Shown here: one piece after another, positions 30,391 through 40,359 of the stretch | How the letters are laid out: the number at the start of each line of letters is the position of its first letter | Position numbering within the stretch: the first letter of the stretch is position 1 | Assembly: GCF_007746795.1 (NCBI RefSeq) | Contig: NZ_CP036343.1 | Coordinates: 4,024,369-4,088,368 of the forward strand | Origin: Gimesia algae | Lineage (GTDB): Bacteria > Planctomycetota > Planctomycetia > Planctomycetales > Planctomycetaceae | Direction of reading: 5' to 3' | Length of the DNA: 64,000 nt | Program-made: the position numbers and the translations under genes | Notes under the pieces: model-generated | Database searches by the model: none | Told to the model about the DNA's origin: nothing | The model's input: the letters and a program-made list of their open reading frames with translations, nothing else

Positions 30391-31299
30391 ATGTCAGAGC
30401 AGAGCCTGTTTCAAACAGTTATAATCGAAGGCAATCAGCCCGGTCCTCATCTGCTGATCCTGGGTGGTATTCACGGTGATGAATATGAGCCGATGGCTGC
30501 GGTTCGCAAATTGATCACAAGCATCGATAACACCAGATTGACCGGCAAAGTCACCCTCGTCCCTGTAGTCAATGAACCCGCTTACGAACGGACCAGCCGA
30601 ACAGGACCGGACAACCTGGACCTGGCCCGCACGTTTCCCGGATCGCCGGAAGGCACCATTACCGAACAGATCGCCAGCCAGGCGACGCAACTCATTCAGT
30701 CGGCCGACTACCTGATTGATCTGCATACGGGGGGCGTGATTTCCAACCTGGCCCCCTTCTCCGGTTACACGCTTCACTCCGATCCCGCGATCCGCGATAC
30801 ACAGCGCAGGATGGCGCTGGCACTGAACCTTCCTGTGGCCTGGGGAACCTCAGCCAATCTGGATGGTCGCTCGCTTTCCGCAGCCCGCGACCTGGGTGTC
30901 CCCGCCATCTATGCAGAATGGGGTGGCGGTAGTGGCTGTAATCAGGCAGCCGTCACAGGCTACACGTCAGGCTGTCTCTCCGTGATGACGGAACTGCAGA
31001 TGCTGGAGTATTCAATCGAACGAAAACCGGTTCTGCATCACATTGAAGACGACCGCAGCGAGAGCGGACATCTGCAGCTGCAAAACAATGCTCCAGAAAC
31101 AGGCTTCTTTGAGCCTGCCGTAAACCTGATGGATCTGGTACAGGCCGGCGACCCACTGGGAACCATCACCTCCGTCACCGGCGATCAGGTTACGACTGTT
31201 TCAGCAAAACAGACCGGCGTGATCCTCGGGCTCCGCACATTACCTTACGTCGAACAAAACGAATGGCTGGCAGTCATTCTGGAAACAGAACGCCATTAA
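30391..31299 (+). CDS. succinylglutamate desuccinylase/aspartoacylase-family hydrolase
   Basis: 302-residue zinc-dependent deacylase of the M14-like AstE/AspA family. Zinc ligands are visible in LGGIHGDEYEP (His and Glu) and DYLIDLHTGG (His); a Glu in AIYAEWGGGSG probably acts in catalysis. The C-terminal beta region (LVQAGDPLGTITSVTGDQV) is lipoyl-like, as in many members. It removes an acyl group from an N-acyl amino acid or related amide. Cotranscription with the parvulin and SDR genes is plausible (gaps 36 and 48 bp). Confidence 0.85.
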   Translation: MSEQSLFQTVIIEGNQPGPHLLILGGIHGDEYEPMAAVRKLITSIDNTRLTGKVTLVPVVNEPAYERTSRTGPDNLDLARTFPGSPEGTITEQIASQATQLIQSADYLIDLHTGGVISNLAPFSGYTLHSDPAIRDTQRRMALALNLPVAWGTSANLDGRSLSAARDLGVPAIYAEWGGGSGCNQAAVTGYTSGCLSVMTELQMLEYSIERKPVLHHIEDDRSESGHLQLQNNAPETGFFEPAVNLMDLVQAGDPLGTITSVTGDQVTTVSAKQTGVILGLRTLPYVEQNEWLAVILETERH

Positions 31300-31347
31300 T
31301 CAGTCCGCGCGACATGTAACACTGAAACAGCATGGAAGGATCAATTT

Positions 31348-32166
31348 ATGAATCAACGCCCCGTAGCCATGATCACCGGCGCCGCAGGAGGTATCGGCGG
31401 CGAAACAGCGGTTCGCTTTGCCGAACAGGGATATGACTGCGTACTGTTGGCGCTCCCCGGAGACGACCTGCAGCCTGTCACCAGCCGTATTGAACAGGCC
31501 GGAGGCCAGTTCCTGACCTGTCTCGGCGATCTTTCCGATCTGAAGTATGCACAATCCGCCGTCGATCAATGTATCTCAAACTGGGGACGCATTGATGTAC
31601 TCGTCAATAATGCTGCCTGGCGCGAAATTACCAGCATGCGAAAAATCGAACTCGCCAGCTGGGAAAAAACCCTGCGTGTCTGTCTGACGGCACCCGCGTT
31701 TCTCTCCCGCTGGTGCGCTGAACATATGGAAGCTCGGCGGCGTGGCGTGATCATCAATGTTTCCAGCATCCAGTCACAGATGGCAGCCGGCATCAGCCCT
31801 GGCTATGTCGCCGCCAAAGGCGGTCTGGACTCACTCACTTATGAATTGGCAACCTTGTATGGACCATCCGGAATTCGAGTCCTCTGCGTCAATCCCGGTG
31901 CCATCGACACGGCTATGGGAAAATATGACACCACTCAAAAACAGGAGTCAGGCACAGATCCAGTTCGACAAAGCACACAAGACATGATTCCACTCCGTCG
32001 CTGGGCACAACCGGAAGAAATCGCACGCGTCATCGCCATGCTGGCCAGTGATGATGCCAGCTACCTCACCGGAACATCCATCACCGTCGATGGCGGCTGG
32101 AAACAGCAGTGCAGCCCCTACTCGATCAAACACCAGCAACTCCCTTCGGAATTTCCCGAAGACTAA
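31348..32166 (+). CDS. short-chain dehydrogenase/reductase
   Basis: 272-residue NAD(P)-dependent SDR. Cofactor loop ITGAAGGIGGETA (residues 8-20), NNAAWRE for the second motif, and the catalytic Ser/Tyr/Lys in NVSSIQSQ and GYVAAKGGLDS (Y-x-x-x-K). The C terminus ends with YLTGTSITVDGGW, typical of the classical subfamily. Substrate unknown. It stands in tandem with the M14-like gene, suggesting a shared metabolic step, and converges on the BadF-type kinase. Confidence 0.9.
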   Translation: MNQRPVAMITGAAGGIGGETAVRFAEQGYDCVLLALPGDDLQPVTSRIEQAGGQFLTCLGDLSDLKYAQSAVDQCISNWGRIDVLVNNAAWREITSMRKIELASWEKTLRVCLTAPAFLSRWCAEHMEARRRGVIINVSSIQSQMAAGISPGYVAAKGGLDSLTYELATLYGPSGIRVLCVNPGAIDTAMGKYDTTQKQESGTDPVRQSTQDMIPLRRWAQPEEIARVIAMLASDDASYLTGTSITVDGGWKQQCSPYSIKHQQLPSEFPED

Positions 32167-32177
32167 ATGTCTCTGAC

Positions 32178-33131
32178 TCACTCGGCCTGCAAACCCTTGA
32201 TCGCCAGCCGAACCGCTCCCAGACTCGCATCATCCACACACTCAATCGTCGTCGGCTGCAACTCCTGCTCCCGTAAACGCTCCAGCAGCGAAACGCGAAA
32301 GTCCCGCTGATGCAGCAGGACGCCCCCCGTCAACGCCAGTGCATAGTCGCTGCTGGAAAAAGACAACTGGGAAACGACAGACTGGACCAGGTCCCTCAGT
32401 TCGAAAATCGCCTGCTGTAGAATTGTACGGGCCAGCGCATCACCTTGTTCCGCTGCCTCAAACACCAGATGAGACAAACCCGCAATTTCACTTCTTTCCC
32501 GTTCCGTATGGTACAGCCACCCAATCAATGCCCGCGGATCATTCAGATCCAGAGCTTCTAGAAAAGCAGGTTGAAGACGCGTGTCCGGTCCACGCCCATC
32601 GACGGCGCGAGCAATCCCCCTTAGCGCCGCCAGCGTGATCTGATACCCGCTGCCTTCATCACCCAGCAGATACCCCCAGCCTCCCGCGCGGGCGACCTGA
32701 CCTGCTGCGTTTGTCCCAAACGCCAGTGAACCCGTTCCCGCAATCAGCGCGACTCCCCTTCCTTCCGGCGTCCCGGCTGCGAGCACGGTTTCCGCATCCG
32801 TCACAACGCTTGCCTGTTCTGCAACACCACTCTCCTTAGCCCAACGCATCCAGGCCTGTTGCTCTGCAGTTCGCCCCGCTCCCGACATCCCCAGACAGAC
32901 CGCAGCAACCCGATGCGGTTCTGTTCCCGCTGACTCAAACGCTCGTTGGATCGCCAGTTGAACCTGTTCCGTCGCAACTTCCCAGACACTGGAATTGAAG
33001 TTCGAAGCCCCCGCAGTTCCACGACCCGCAACATGAAACTCAAACGTTTCCGCAACCACCGCCAGCGCAGCGCGGGTGGTAGAGCCCCCTCCGTCGATCC
33101 CCAGCACCAGTTGTTTTGACTGCAGATTCAT
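32178..33131 (-). CDS. BadF/BadG-type ATPase, probable N-acetylglucosamine kinase
   Basis: 317-residue sugar kinase of the ASKHA fold. Phosphate-1 loop LGIDGGGSTTRAAL (residue 10), phosphate-2 loop ALIAGTGSLAFG, and GGWGYLLGDEGSGY, which is typical of N-acetylglucosamine kinases. The gene lies 1 bp from murQ in one operon, so it likely phosphorylates amino sugars released in cell-wall recycling. Substrate assignment rests on context and the GDEGS region. Confidence 0.87.
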   Translation of the reverse strand: MNLQSKQLVLGIDGGGSTTRAALAVVAETFEFHVAGRGTAGASNFNSSVWEVATEQVQLAIQRAFESAGTEPHRVAAVCLGMSGAGRTAEQQAWMRWAKESGVAEQASVVTDAETVLAAGTPEGRGVALIAGTGSLAFGTNAAGQVARAGGWGYLLGDEGSGYQITLAALRGIARAVDGRGPDTRLQPAFLEALDLNDPRALIGWLYHTERERSEIAGLSHLVFEAAEQGDALARTILQQAIFELRDLVQSVVSQLSFSSSDYALALTGGVLLHQRDFRVSLLERLREQELQPTTIECVDDASLGAVRLAIKGLQAE

Positions 33132-33132
33132 A

Positions 33133-34029
33133 TCACGTTCGCTCTTCCAGAACCCGTCGCAGATGTTCCTCGGCCTGGCTTAACAGTTCACCCGCCGCCT
33201 CGGGAGTAACATTCCGTTTGACATGTACGATGGCCGTTTTCAATTTTCCATCACATTTACGAAGCACTGCAGCAGCTTCTTCACGGGATAGATCGGTAAA
33301 CGCCATCAGAATCCGAATCGAACGATCGACCAGTTTCTGATTCGTCGCCCGCAAATCCACCATCAGATTGCCATACGTTTTCCCCACGCGAACCATCGCC
33401 CCGGTCGTCAACATATTCAATACCATCTTGGTCGCTGTCCCCGCTTTCAAACGGGTGGAACCGGTCACCACTTCGGGGCCCACCACCGGGCAGATGGTCA
33501 ACGCCGCCACTTCAGACAGCAGATTCTTCTGATTGCACGTCAAAGCAATCGTCTGCGCACCCTGCTCTCGCGCGTAGTTCAACCCAGAGATGACATACGG
33601 CGTACGTCCACTGGTCGCAATTCCGACCAGCACATCAATTTTACCGAAATTCAATCCCTGCAGATCCGCGATGGCTGATTCACCCAGATCCTCTGCCCCT
33701 TCAATCGCATTCGTCAGCGCTGCTTCTCCCCCGGCAATCAAGCCGACCACCAGTTCAGGCGGGCTGTTAAATGTGGGAGGACACTCGCTGGCATCCAGCA
33801 CTCCCAGTCGCCCCGAGGTCCCCGCTCCCATGTAAATCAGACGACCTCCCTGCAGAAACGCTGCAGTAATCAGATCGATGGCAGCAGCAATCGTCGTTGC
33901 TTCCTTCTCCACAGCTGTCGCGATCTTCGCATCTTCCGAATTCATCAGCTGTACAATTTCCAGACTGTTCATTGAATCAATCTGATCTGATGCAGGATTA
34001 CGCTGCTCTGTCGTCAAATGCTCTAACAT
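33133..34029 (-). CDS. murQ: N-acetylmuramic acid 6-phosphate etherase
   Basis: 298-residue SIS-domain enzyme that cleaves the lactyl ether of MurNAc-6-phosphate to GlcNAc-6-phosphate and lactate. Diagnostic features: N-terminal TTEQRNPASDQIDSM, sugar-phosphate loop IYMGAGTSGRLGVLDASECPP, the catalytic Glu in IEGAEDLGE, and ATSGRTPYVISGL. The overlap-like 1-bp spacing to the downstream BadF-type kinase points to one operon for MurNAc salvage. A sodium:solute symporter gene is divergent from it. Confidence 0.96.
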   Translation of the reverse strand: MLEHLTTEQRNPASDQIDSMNSLEIVQLMNSEDAKIATAVEKEATTIAAAIDLITAAFLQGGRLIYMGAGTSGRLGVLDASECPPTFNSPPELVVGLIAGGEAALTNAIEGAEDLGESAIADLQGLNFGKIDVLVGIATSGRTPYVISGLNYAREQGAQTIALTCNQKNLLSEVAALTICPVVGPEVVTGSTRLKAGTATKMVLNMLTTGAMVRVGKTYGNLMVDLRATNQKLVDRSIRILMAFTDLSREEAAAVLRKCDGKLKTAIVHVKRNVTPEAAGELLSQAEEHLRRVLEERT

Positions 34030-34278
34030 GATAATCGTCGGAATCCGCTTGGATAAAACTGTAATAATCCAGATGCGTTCAATACATTGAAATCATCTCG
34101 GGCTGTCAAAAACGAAATCGGCCAGCTACTATGATAACCAGGTTCCCGAATCCTGAAAGGATAGAACTCATGATTCTGAATCAGGGGCACTCGCTTCTGA
34201 TCAGGTTCGTATCGGTTGCCACAATTCGTCCCGGCTCCATAACTCCACAGACCATCCAGAACATCAGGTGTCGTCGCA

Positions 34279-35751
34279 GTGAATATCGCCATCGGAACCT
34301 CAGATATGATCATCCTGGTCCTGTACCTGCTGGGCGTGGTCCTGTTCGGTTCCTGGATTGGTGGTCGTCAGAAAAACCTGTCCGATTACCTGCTCGGTGG
34401 AAAAACGCTCCCCTGGTGGGCCATCCTGGGTTCGATCGTCGCCACCGAAACCAGTACCGTCACCTTTCTCAGTGTGCCGGGAATCGCTTTTGAACCAGGT
34501 GGTAATCTGCAGTTTCTGCAACTCCCGCTCGGCTATATTGTGGGCCGCTTCCTCGTCATCATGTTTCTACTCCCCTTGTACTTTCGAGGTGAAATCTATT
34601 CCGCTTATGAAGTTTTCAAAAAGCGATTTGGGGGCACAACAGAGCGGGTCTCTTCCCTGACTTTTATTGTCATGCGGACACTCGCCGACGGACTCAGGCT
34701 CTACCTGACCGCGCTCGTGCTGGAAAAAGTGGTCGGTATCCCACTCCCCCTGTGTGTGGTGGTCATTGGAATTGGCACCATTGTCTACACCTGCCTGGGT
34801 GGAATGAAATCCGTTGTCTGGAATGACTGCCTGCAGTTCGTCATCTATATTGCTGGCGCTGTCTTTGCCTTCGCAGTCATTATTAACTCACTGCCAGAGG
34901 GCTGGAACAGTTATCAGCAGTACGCTGCCACCAACCACAAATTCATCATGTTTGATTTCGATTGGAACCTCGCGAAGAGTTACACCTTCTGGGCCGGCCT
35001 GGTGGGAGGCATGTTCCTCTCCATGGCAACGCACGGAGCCGACCAGCTTATGATTCAACGGTACCTCGGTGCGAAAAACCAGAAAGACGCCGCCAGAGCA
35101 CTGGGTTTCAGCGGCTTTCTCGTCTTTGCACAATTCGCATTGTTTCTGCTGCTGGGCGTTGCACTCGCCGCGTTCTACGCATCCTTCCCTCCCGCAACTC
35201 CTTTCGAGAAACCGGACGAAGTCTTCGCGTCTTTCATTATCGACCACCTGCCTGTGGGAGTCAAAGGGCTGACCCTGGCCTCGGTCTTCGCTGCTGCCAT
35301 GTCGACGCTCTCCAGTTCACTCAGTTCCACCACCAGCGCCCTCGTCAATGATTTTTATCTGCCCCTGACCTCAACCCACAAACAGCAGTCCGAACTGGTC
35401 AGACTCAGCCGTGTTTTCACAGTCTTGTTTGGCTGTGCGCAAATCGCGGTGGGCATTGCCAGTCAGTCTATTTCCAGCAGTGTGGTCGGCAGCGTCCTGG
35501 CGATTGCCGGAATTTCCACCGGACTGATCCTGGGCATCTTCTTCCTGGCGACCTTCAGCAGGCAGGCATCACAGGCATCCGCCCTGCTCGGCTTCGTTTT
35601 CGGACTCACGGTCGTACTCTACGTGGCCTTCGCCATGAAACAGGAAATCGCCTGGCCCTGGTACACTTTAATCGGCGCCACAACGGTCTTTGTTGCAGGC
35701 ATTCTCAGCAGCTATTTTCTACCCCAGGCACAGACTCTGGCTGAAGAGTAA
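34279..35751 (+). CDS. sodium:solute symporter family transporter
   Basis: 490-residue SSS-family symporter with about 13 transmembrane segments. Family stretches: LGVVLFGSWIGGRQKNLSDY, SIVATETSTVTFLSVPG (sodium-site region), and AAAMSTLSSSLSSTTSALVNDF, the classic C-terminal SSS signature. The GTG at 34279 matches the usual short lead before the first helix; an ATG at 34306 is possible. Divergent from murQ and the kinase, so it may import the amino sugar or anhydro-sugar that they use. Specificity is inferred from context only. Confidence 0.9.
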   Translation: MNIAIGTSDMIILVLYLLGVVLFGSWIGGRQKNLSDYLLGGKTLPWWAILGSIVATETSTVTFLSVPGIAFEPGGNLQFLQLPLGYIVGRFLVIMFLLPLYFRGEIYSAYEVFKKRFGGTTERVSSLTFIVMRTLADGLRLYLTALVLEKVVGIPLPLCVVVIGIGTIVYTCLGGMKSVVWNDCLQFVIYIAGAVFAFAVIINSLPEGWNSYQQYAATNHKFIMFDFDWNLAKSYTFWAGLVGGMFLSMATHGADQLMIQRYLGAKNQKDAARALGFSGFLVFAQFALFLLLGVALAAFYASFPPATPFEKPDEVFASFIIDHLPVGVKGLTLASVFAAAMSTLSSSLSSTTSALVNDFYLPLTSTHKQQSELVRLSRVFTVLFGCAQIAVGIASQSISSSVVGSVLAIAGISTGLILGIFFLATFSRQASQASALLGFVFGLTVVLYVAFAMKQEIAWPWYTLIGATTVFVAGILSSYFLPQAQTLAEE

Positions 35752-35763
35752 GCTCGCTTCGTT

Positions 35764-36726
35764 TTACTGTCCGCGCCACAGAATCTGGTCTGAAATTTCC
35801 AGCTGCTCCTGTGCCACTGCAATCTCACTTTTGAAGCGACGCGCATCGACGGGATACCCCTTCGTCGGCTTCAGATTGTCCACGTGCTGACACCAGTATT
35901 GATTGAACTGCTCCATCATCACTTCCCGTGTGTATTTACAGACCATCGAAGACACGGCCACCGGAAAATGTTCCTCCGCTCTCGTCTGAAAACGAACTTC
36001 CGTATTGCCAATCTTATACACGCTCTTCTGCGTTGATTCTTCCACGCGAAAGATCATTTCCCCGTCCAGAATCTCGTCCAGAAATTCATCATAACGATTC
36101 CGCCCGCCATGTTTATCACCAATGATCAACGTCGGCTCAGATGTCTCACGGTCCCAGACCCGCGTCAGCAGATTCATACACAGCCGCGTCAGCAACACCC
36201 CTTTACTGCCATACTCCCGGCACAAAGCATTGAATCGTGCGGGCAACACAATTTCCGAGCAGATCCCCCGCAGTTCAATGCTGGCAGACTCCAGCGCCTG
36301 CTGCAGACTTTTTCGAGACTCCTCAACCGCTTCCGCGTCGACGACTGAAGGCAGTTCAAAGCGGCGCTCTCCACTCCAGGGTTCCCCTTGGATTTCCTCC
36401 AGATGATCGGGCCCCGCAATCAACACCCGCCATAATTCTCCCAGTGAATCCAGTCGTTCCGTCTGACTGCGCAACTGTAGAAACGGCAGCGTCGAACGTT
36501 CCAATGGCTCCAGCCCCGCGCTCGCGGAGTGTACCTGTTTGGAATCGGCTACATGCAGATGTTTGGAATTCTTCCGCGGCTTCTTTTGCGAAACGACCGA
36601 TTCGAGCGCCGGCCAGAAATCAAACTGACGCGGATCACCGGGTACTTTCCATAAGCTGGCAGTGATGACCAGTGGACCCAGATTGGGACCGTAGCCAGCT
36701 TCGTCCATACCAACGATAAATCCCAT
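35764..36726 (-). CDS. ribonuclease HII-like protein
   Basis: 320-residue RNase H2 relative. The N-terminal motif VGMDEAGYGPNLGPLVITA matches the RNase HII/HIII active-site block (Asp-Glu pair followed by the Gly-x-Gly turn), with Tyr replacing the usual Arg; later acidic positions occur in LIIGDKHGGRNRY and TKGYPVDARRF. It is longer than typical RnhB (about 200 residues), with an insertion between the first and second acidic blocks. It may hydrolyse RNA in DNA-RNA hybrids; the altered GYGP and extra length leave activity uncertain. ATG at 36726 is chosen. Confidence 0.75.
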   Translation of the reverse strand: MGFIVGMDEAGYGPNLGPLVITASLWKVPGDPRQFDFWPALESVVSQKKPRKNSKHLHVADSKQVHSASAGLEPLERSTLPFLQLRSQTERLDSLGELWRVLIAGPDHLEEIQGEPWSGERRFELPSVVDAEAVEESRKSLQQALESASIELRGICSEIVLPARFNALCREYGSKGVLLTRLCMNLLTRVWDRETSEPTLIIGDKHGGRNRYDEFLDEILDGEMIFRVEESTQKSVYKIGNTEVRFQTRAEEHFPVAVSSMVCKYTREVMMEQFNQYWCQHVDNLKPTKGYPVDARRFKSEIAVAQEQLEISDQILWRGQ

Positions 36727-36877
36727 TTTCAACCACAGTCTGCTCAAGGAAAGTCTTGCAGAGCACACGTCTCTGCTGAAAATCATCTTTGAGACATGAT
36801 AGGTCATTCACTTTGTCAGCGAAACATTGACCAGTCGCCAAAAACGAAATCATCATCGATTGTGGTTTGCCAGTCGT

Positions 36878-39800
36878 CTACTCAAAACGGATCAGACCAA
36901 ACGTATCGGGCCGTGGTTCGACCGTCAGTGGATGATTCCAGCCCTCCAGTCCCATCGCAGGCAGAATCCGCACGACCGAAAGCCCCCACGTACTGCGTTT
37001 CAAACGAGTCGAAGGTGCCAGCTCAGACAGGGGAATCGCAATCTCCGTCCGCCAGCTCTGCTGATCCTTTTCCCGGGCCACATACCATCGCGGATTCCAG
37101 CTTCGGTCAATCCAGCAGCGGTCACTGGTCCAGCCCCGATGATCGATTTCCATCTGGTAAAACGTGGTGTAATCCCGGTCGATATCAAACGCCAGAGACA
37201 GTCGATCCTGCAGCTTCAGATCGGCATCATACCTGCGCCCGGTATCCGGCGCCGCCGGATAATCCAGACCCGCCTTGATCGGAATACTGGCCGCGATGTA
37301 AAGGTTTTCATTGTCGTAGGACAACAGCACAAAAGCCCGGTCCAATGGATCGACGCCGGCCCCCGCTTGATTCTCCATCCCGGCGACTGGCTTTTCTGAC
37401 AGCGTCAATTCCTCAGCGGCTTGCCAGCATTCATCAGACAACAGACCATCCAGGACAGGTCGCGTTTTCGTAAAGCGACACAAATACACAGGTCGTGGCG
37501 GCGTATCCGCCGGATGCAGCAACCAGTTCTCCGCTTTGGCTATGTTCCTCCACGATTCATTCGCTTCCGGCTTGTGAAAGTTATGAAAAATATCATCCGC
37601 TTTACCATGCGAACCAATCAGCCGATACAACGATGCCAGCGGAATCTGTACTTCGGGTGTTTCAAAAAACGCCGGTGCATACTTCTGGAACCAGCGGACG
37701 GCAGACAGCGCCTGCTTCTTCCAGTTCTCCGCAGTCTGCGTACTCCAGTTCTCGGGAGCCCCGGTATTAATCTGCCCCACCTGTCTCACTGTCTCCAGCG
37801 ACGGAGAAGGCAGTTGCTCTGAAAACTGAAACGCATTCCTTACCGGACTTGCTGCCTGCGTGGGGTTGCTCGTCGATCGCGTCCGCTCCACAGGCACACC
37901 GCGATTGCGCTGCCACGCGATTTCTTCACTTGACCAGAGCTGGAACAGCCACAGCATTCCCCGCACTGCTTCCGGTTCTTGCGGAAACTGTTCCACAAGT
38001 TCCTGGTAGGTAGCCTCTGCTTTCACCAGATCATAACTGGTCACATATTGTTGTGCCAGTTGCTCCAACTGCAACGCCGCCTGTCGACGGGAGAGCCCCC
38101 GGGTAATCGTTTTCAAATGTGACATCAGCTGTGCAGAAAACAGCGGGTCATCAATCAGCTTCGCCGCCATCGCTCTGATATTCCGCTGACGCTCTGCCAG
38201 CTTACGATTGCGTTCTTCATCGTCGGCATTGATTTCATTCAGCATCCGGCGGGCATCCGAACCCGGCGCCAGACCAATGCCGGCAAACAGGCTACCCCCG
38301 GTCACCGCAGACTGCTCACCCTGATCAACGTCAACCAGACGATAGACACTGCGGGCGGCATTAGAACTCAGTTCTTTTCCGAGAATCTGTTTCCCGGTCG
38401 CCGACACTGTTGAAGCCGTCGTTCCCAGTCGTGGCAGATATTCGTCCGCCTCCACAGACACATTCCCCGAACTCCCCTCAGGCAGTCGCAGATAAACTTT
38501 CTTGACCTTCCACGGCCCCAGCCCCGCCTGTTCGCGATGCTCAATGTAACGCGTCGGATCGGCGGCATATCGCACGGCCTGCAGCATTGCATCTTTCATC
38601 AAAGTCGAAGCCGCATCCTTTCCCACCGGCTGATCCAGAATCAATACTTCCGGTCGCCACGTTCGTAGTTGTGCGACGAAGCGACTCAACGTGACCGATG
38701 CCAGCCGCCCTTCTGTATGTCGATTCCATTCCTCAATCAGGCGATCCGCGTTCTGTTCCAGTTCGGGAATCTGTACCGGAAAACGCCAATCCATACTTCC
38801 CACAGCGCCCCCCACACTGGTTACTGCTTCATTCAGTCGCAAATCCAGATCTGAATTCTTTTGTCCCTCCGAACCTAGATCGCGACGGATCGGCAACACC
38901 ACCAGACTGCGATACCCTTGATCGCCGGCATATTTACTCAACAGATCAAACGAAACCTGTTGCGGTTGTGCATGCACACACATGAACGCCACACGACGGG
39001 GATCCGCATGATTCGAACGCCAAGTCCGCCCGCCATCGTCTGTCGCAAGAATCGTTCCCAGCGCACCCACAGCATAACCATGCTGATCATCCACAAAATC
39101 AATCGAAGCCAGCGGCGCACTCTGATTGGTCCACTGCTGCCGCCACGTTCTGCCACGATCATCCGAATGCCAGACCACCGAACCCGGATCACCGGCGACC
39201 CAGATCCGTTCGCCGCGCACTTCGACCGTTTTGAAATCCGTAAAATCTTTCAGTTGATCGGGCAGCGCCGTTTCCGGCATCTCCCACACAATCCCCCGGT
39301 TCTCTGTTTTTCTCAACAGCGCTCCATCGCCGACCATCCAGCCGGCTCCTGTCATGGGAACCTGGACATCCTGCAGGCCGCGTAATCCCTGTGGCGGAAA
39401 TCGTGGAGGCAAAACGGTTCCGCCACCAACGAGCGTCATTCGTCCCTGGGAACCGGCCACAAGTCCTGTATTAACATCAAAAAACGCGGCACTGCGAAAG
39501 CCGGCTGATTCGTATCCGGTCACATCCTGCCAGGTCTGTCCGCCATCTGTGGTTTTAAAAACGCCCGTCGCATGCTGCACCGAACTGTCGCCAATCACCA
39601 CGCCTTCATTCATCCCGAAAAAACGCACGTAATGCAGTCGGGGTAGGCGTTGCTGTACCAGTTCCTGCCACGTCTGACCTCCATCTTTTGTGAACAGCAG
39701 CACGCCCTGATTCAGATGCCCGTACTCAGCGGTGCCTCCGCCCGCAATCCAGCCAATCTGGTTCGTCAGAAAACAGATGCTCTTCAAAGGGCAAGCGACG

Positions 39801-40063
39801 GGACTCGCCACAAACTGCCAGGTACGGCCCCCATCCTCCGTTTTGCGAATTACCCCCCGGTCACCCACGGCCCAGCCGGTATTCTTACCCAGAAACTGGA
39901 CGGCATGCAGGTTGGCATCGTCCAGCAGAGGCGAACCTGCAGACGGGGATCGTGTGTCAGCAGACAGGGACGGCAGATTCAAACAGCAGCCCAACAGGAA
40001 GAGCAATCCCCACAGCAGACAGTGCACGGGGAGTTTTTCGTTCTTTCGGGTTTGAAACAGCAT
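36878..40063 (-). CDS. Ycf48-like beta-propeller protein with C-terminal CBM9-like domain
   Basis: 1061-residue exported protein (signal peptide residues 15-35). The first 350 residues are repeats with the photosystem-assembly Ycf48/BNR pattern G-W-A/V-G-D...DGG-x-TW (for example GWAVGDRGVIRKTEDGGRTW and ILATDDGGRTW), forming a propeller. A middle region of about 500 residues has no recognised domain but has helical TPR-like segments. The C terminus (about 870-1061) resembles a CBM9/DUF5916-type sugar-binding domain, VLDGLLSDECWQAAEEL and AFDIDRDYTTFYQ. Likely envelope located; function unknown. Confidence 0.75.
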   Translation of the reverse strand: MLFQTRKNEKLPVHCLLWGLLFLLGCCLNLPSLSADTRSPSAGSPLLDDANLHAVQFLGKNTGWAVGDRGVIRKTEDGGRTWQFVASPVACPLKSICFLTNQIGWIAGGGTAEYGHLNQGVLLFTKDGGQTWQELVQQRLPRLHYVRFFGMNEGVVIGDSSVQHATGVFKTTDGGQTWQDVTGYESAGFRSAAFFDVNTGLVAGSQGRMTLVGGGTVLPPRFPPQGLRGLQDVQVPMTGAGWMVGDGALLRKTENRGIVWEMPETALPDQLKDFTDFKTVEVRGERIWVAGDPGSVVWHSDDRGRTWRQQWTNQSAPLASIDFVDDQHGYAVGALGTILATDDGGRTWRSNHADPRRVAFMCVHAQPQQVSFDLLSKYAGDQGYRSLVVLPIRRDLGSEGQKNSDLDLRLNEAVTSVGGAVGSMDWRFPVQIPELEQNADRLIEEWNRHTEGRLASVTLSRFVAQLRTWRPEVLILDQPVGKDAASTLMKDAMLQAVRYAADPTRYIEHREQAGLGPWKVKKVYLRLPEGSSGNVSVEADEYLPRLGTTASTVSATGKQILGKELSSNAARSVYRLVDVDQGEQSAVTGGSLFAGIGLAPGSDARRMLNEINADDEERNRKLAERQRNIRAMAAKLIDDPLFSAQLMSHLKTITRGLSRRQAALQLEQLAQQYVTSYDLVKAEATYQELVEQFPQEPEAVRGMLWLFQLWSSEEIAWQRNRGVPVERTRSTSNPTQAASPVRNAFQFSEQLPSPSLETVRQVGQINTGAPENWSTQTAENWKKQALSAVRWFQKYAPAFFETPEVQIPLASLYRLIGSHGKADDIFHNFHKPEANESWRNIAKAENWLLHPADTPPRPVYLCRFTKTRPVLDGLLSDECWQAAEELTLSEKPVAGMENQAGAGVDPLDRAFVLLSYDNENLYIAASIPIKAGLDYPAAPDTGRRYDADLKLQDRLSLAFDIDRDYTTFYQMEIDHRGWTSDRCWIDRSWNPRWYVAREKDQQSWRTEIAIPLSELAPSTRLKRSTWGLSVVRILPAMGLEGWNHPLTVEPRPDTFGLIRFE

Positions 40064-40263
40064 CGGACATCCTTGTTCGAATAAAACGCGTCACAGAGCA
40101 GCAGACCAGGTCAGTTCCACAGCCGGGCCTCCGTTGCTCTTGAATTCGGGGCTGTACAGTTTACAAAAAATGCAGATTTTAAGGGAGGGGAAGTTTAAAC
40201 GCATTGCAGGAGCATTTTCCTGAAATCCCGGTCATTTCATCCCCAGATTGCCATCCACTTCCC

Positions 40264-40291
40264 TTGATGGCCCTCCCCGGATTGTTATACT
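40264..40291 (+). promoter_or_regulatory. promoter of tRNA-Leu
   Basis: A -35 box TTGATG (40264-40269) and -10 box TATACT (40286-40291) are separated by 16 bp, about 70 bp before the mature tRNA. The spacing and boxes fit a sigma70-type promoter. The rest of the 296-bp gap from the Ycf48-like gene shows nothing else. Confidence 0.65.
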
Positions 40292-40359
40292 GGGAAATCC
40301 TCTTCATTGAGACCATTTTCAGTCATCCGTACAGGTCACCTGATTTGAGTCACAAATGA

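Noticed and set aside
34023..34313. 96-codon minus-strand ORF between murQ and the symporter
   Set aside because: It overlaps the start regions of two solid genes and resembles nothing.
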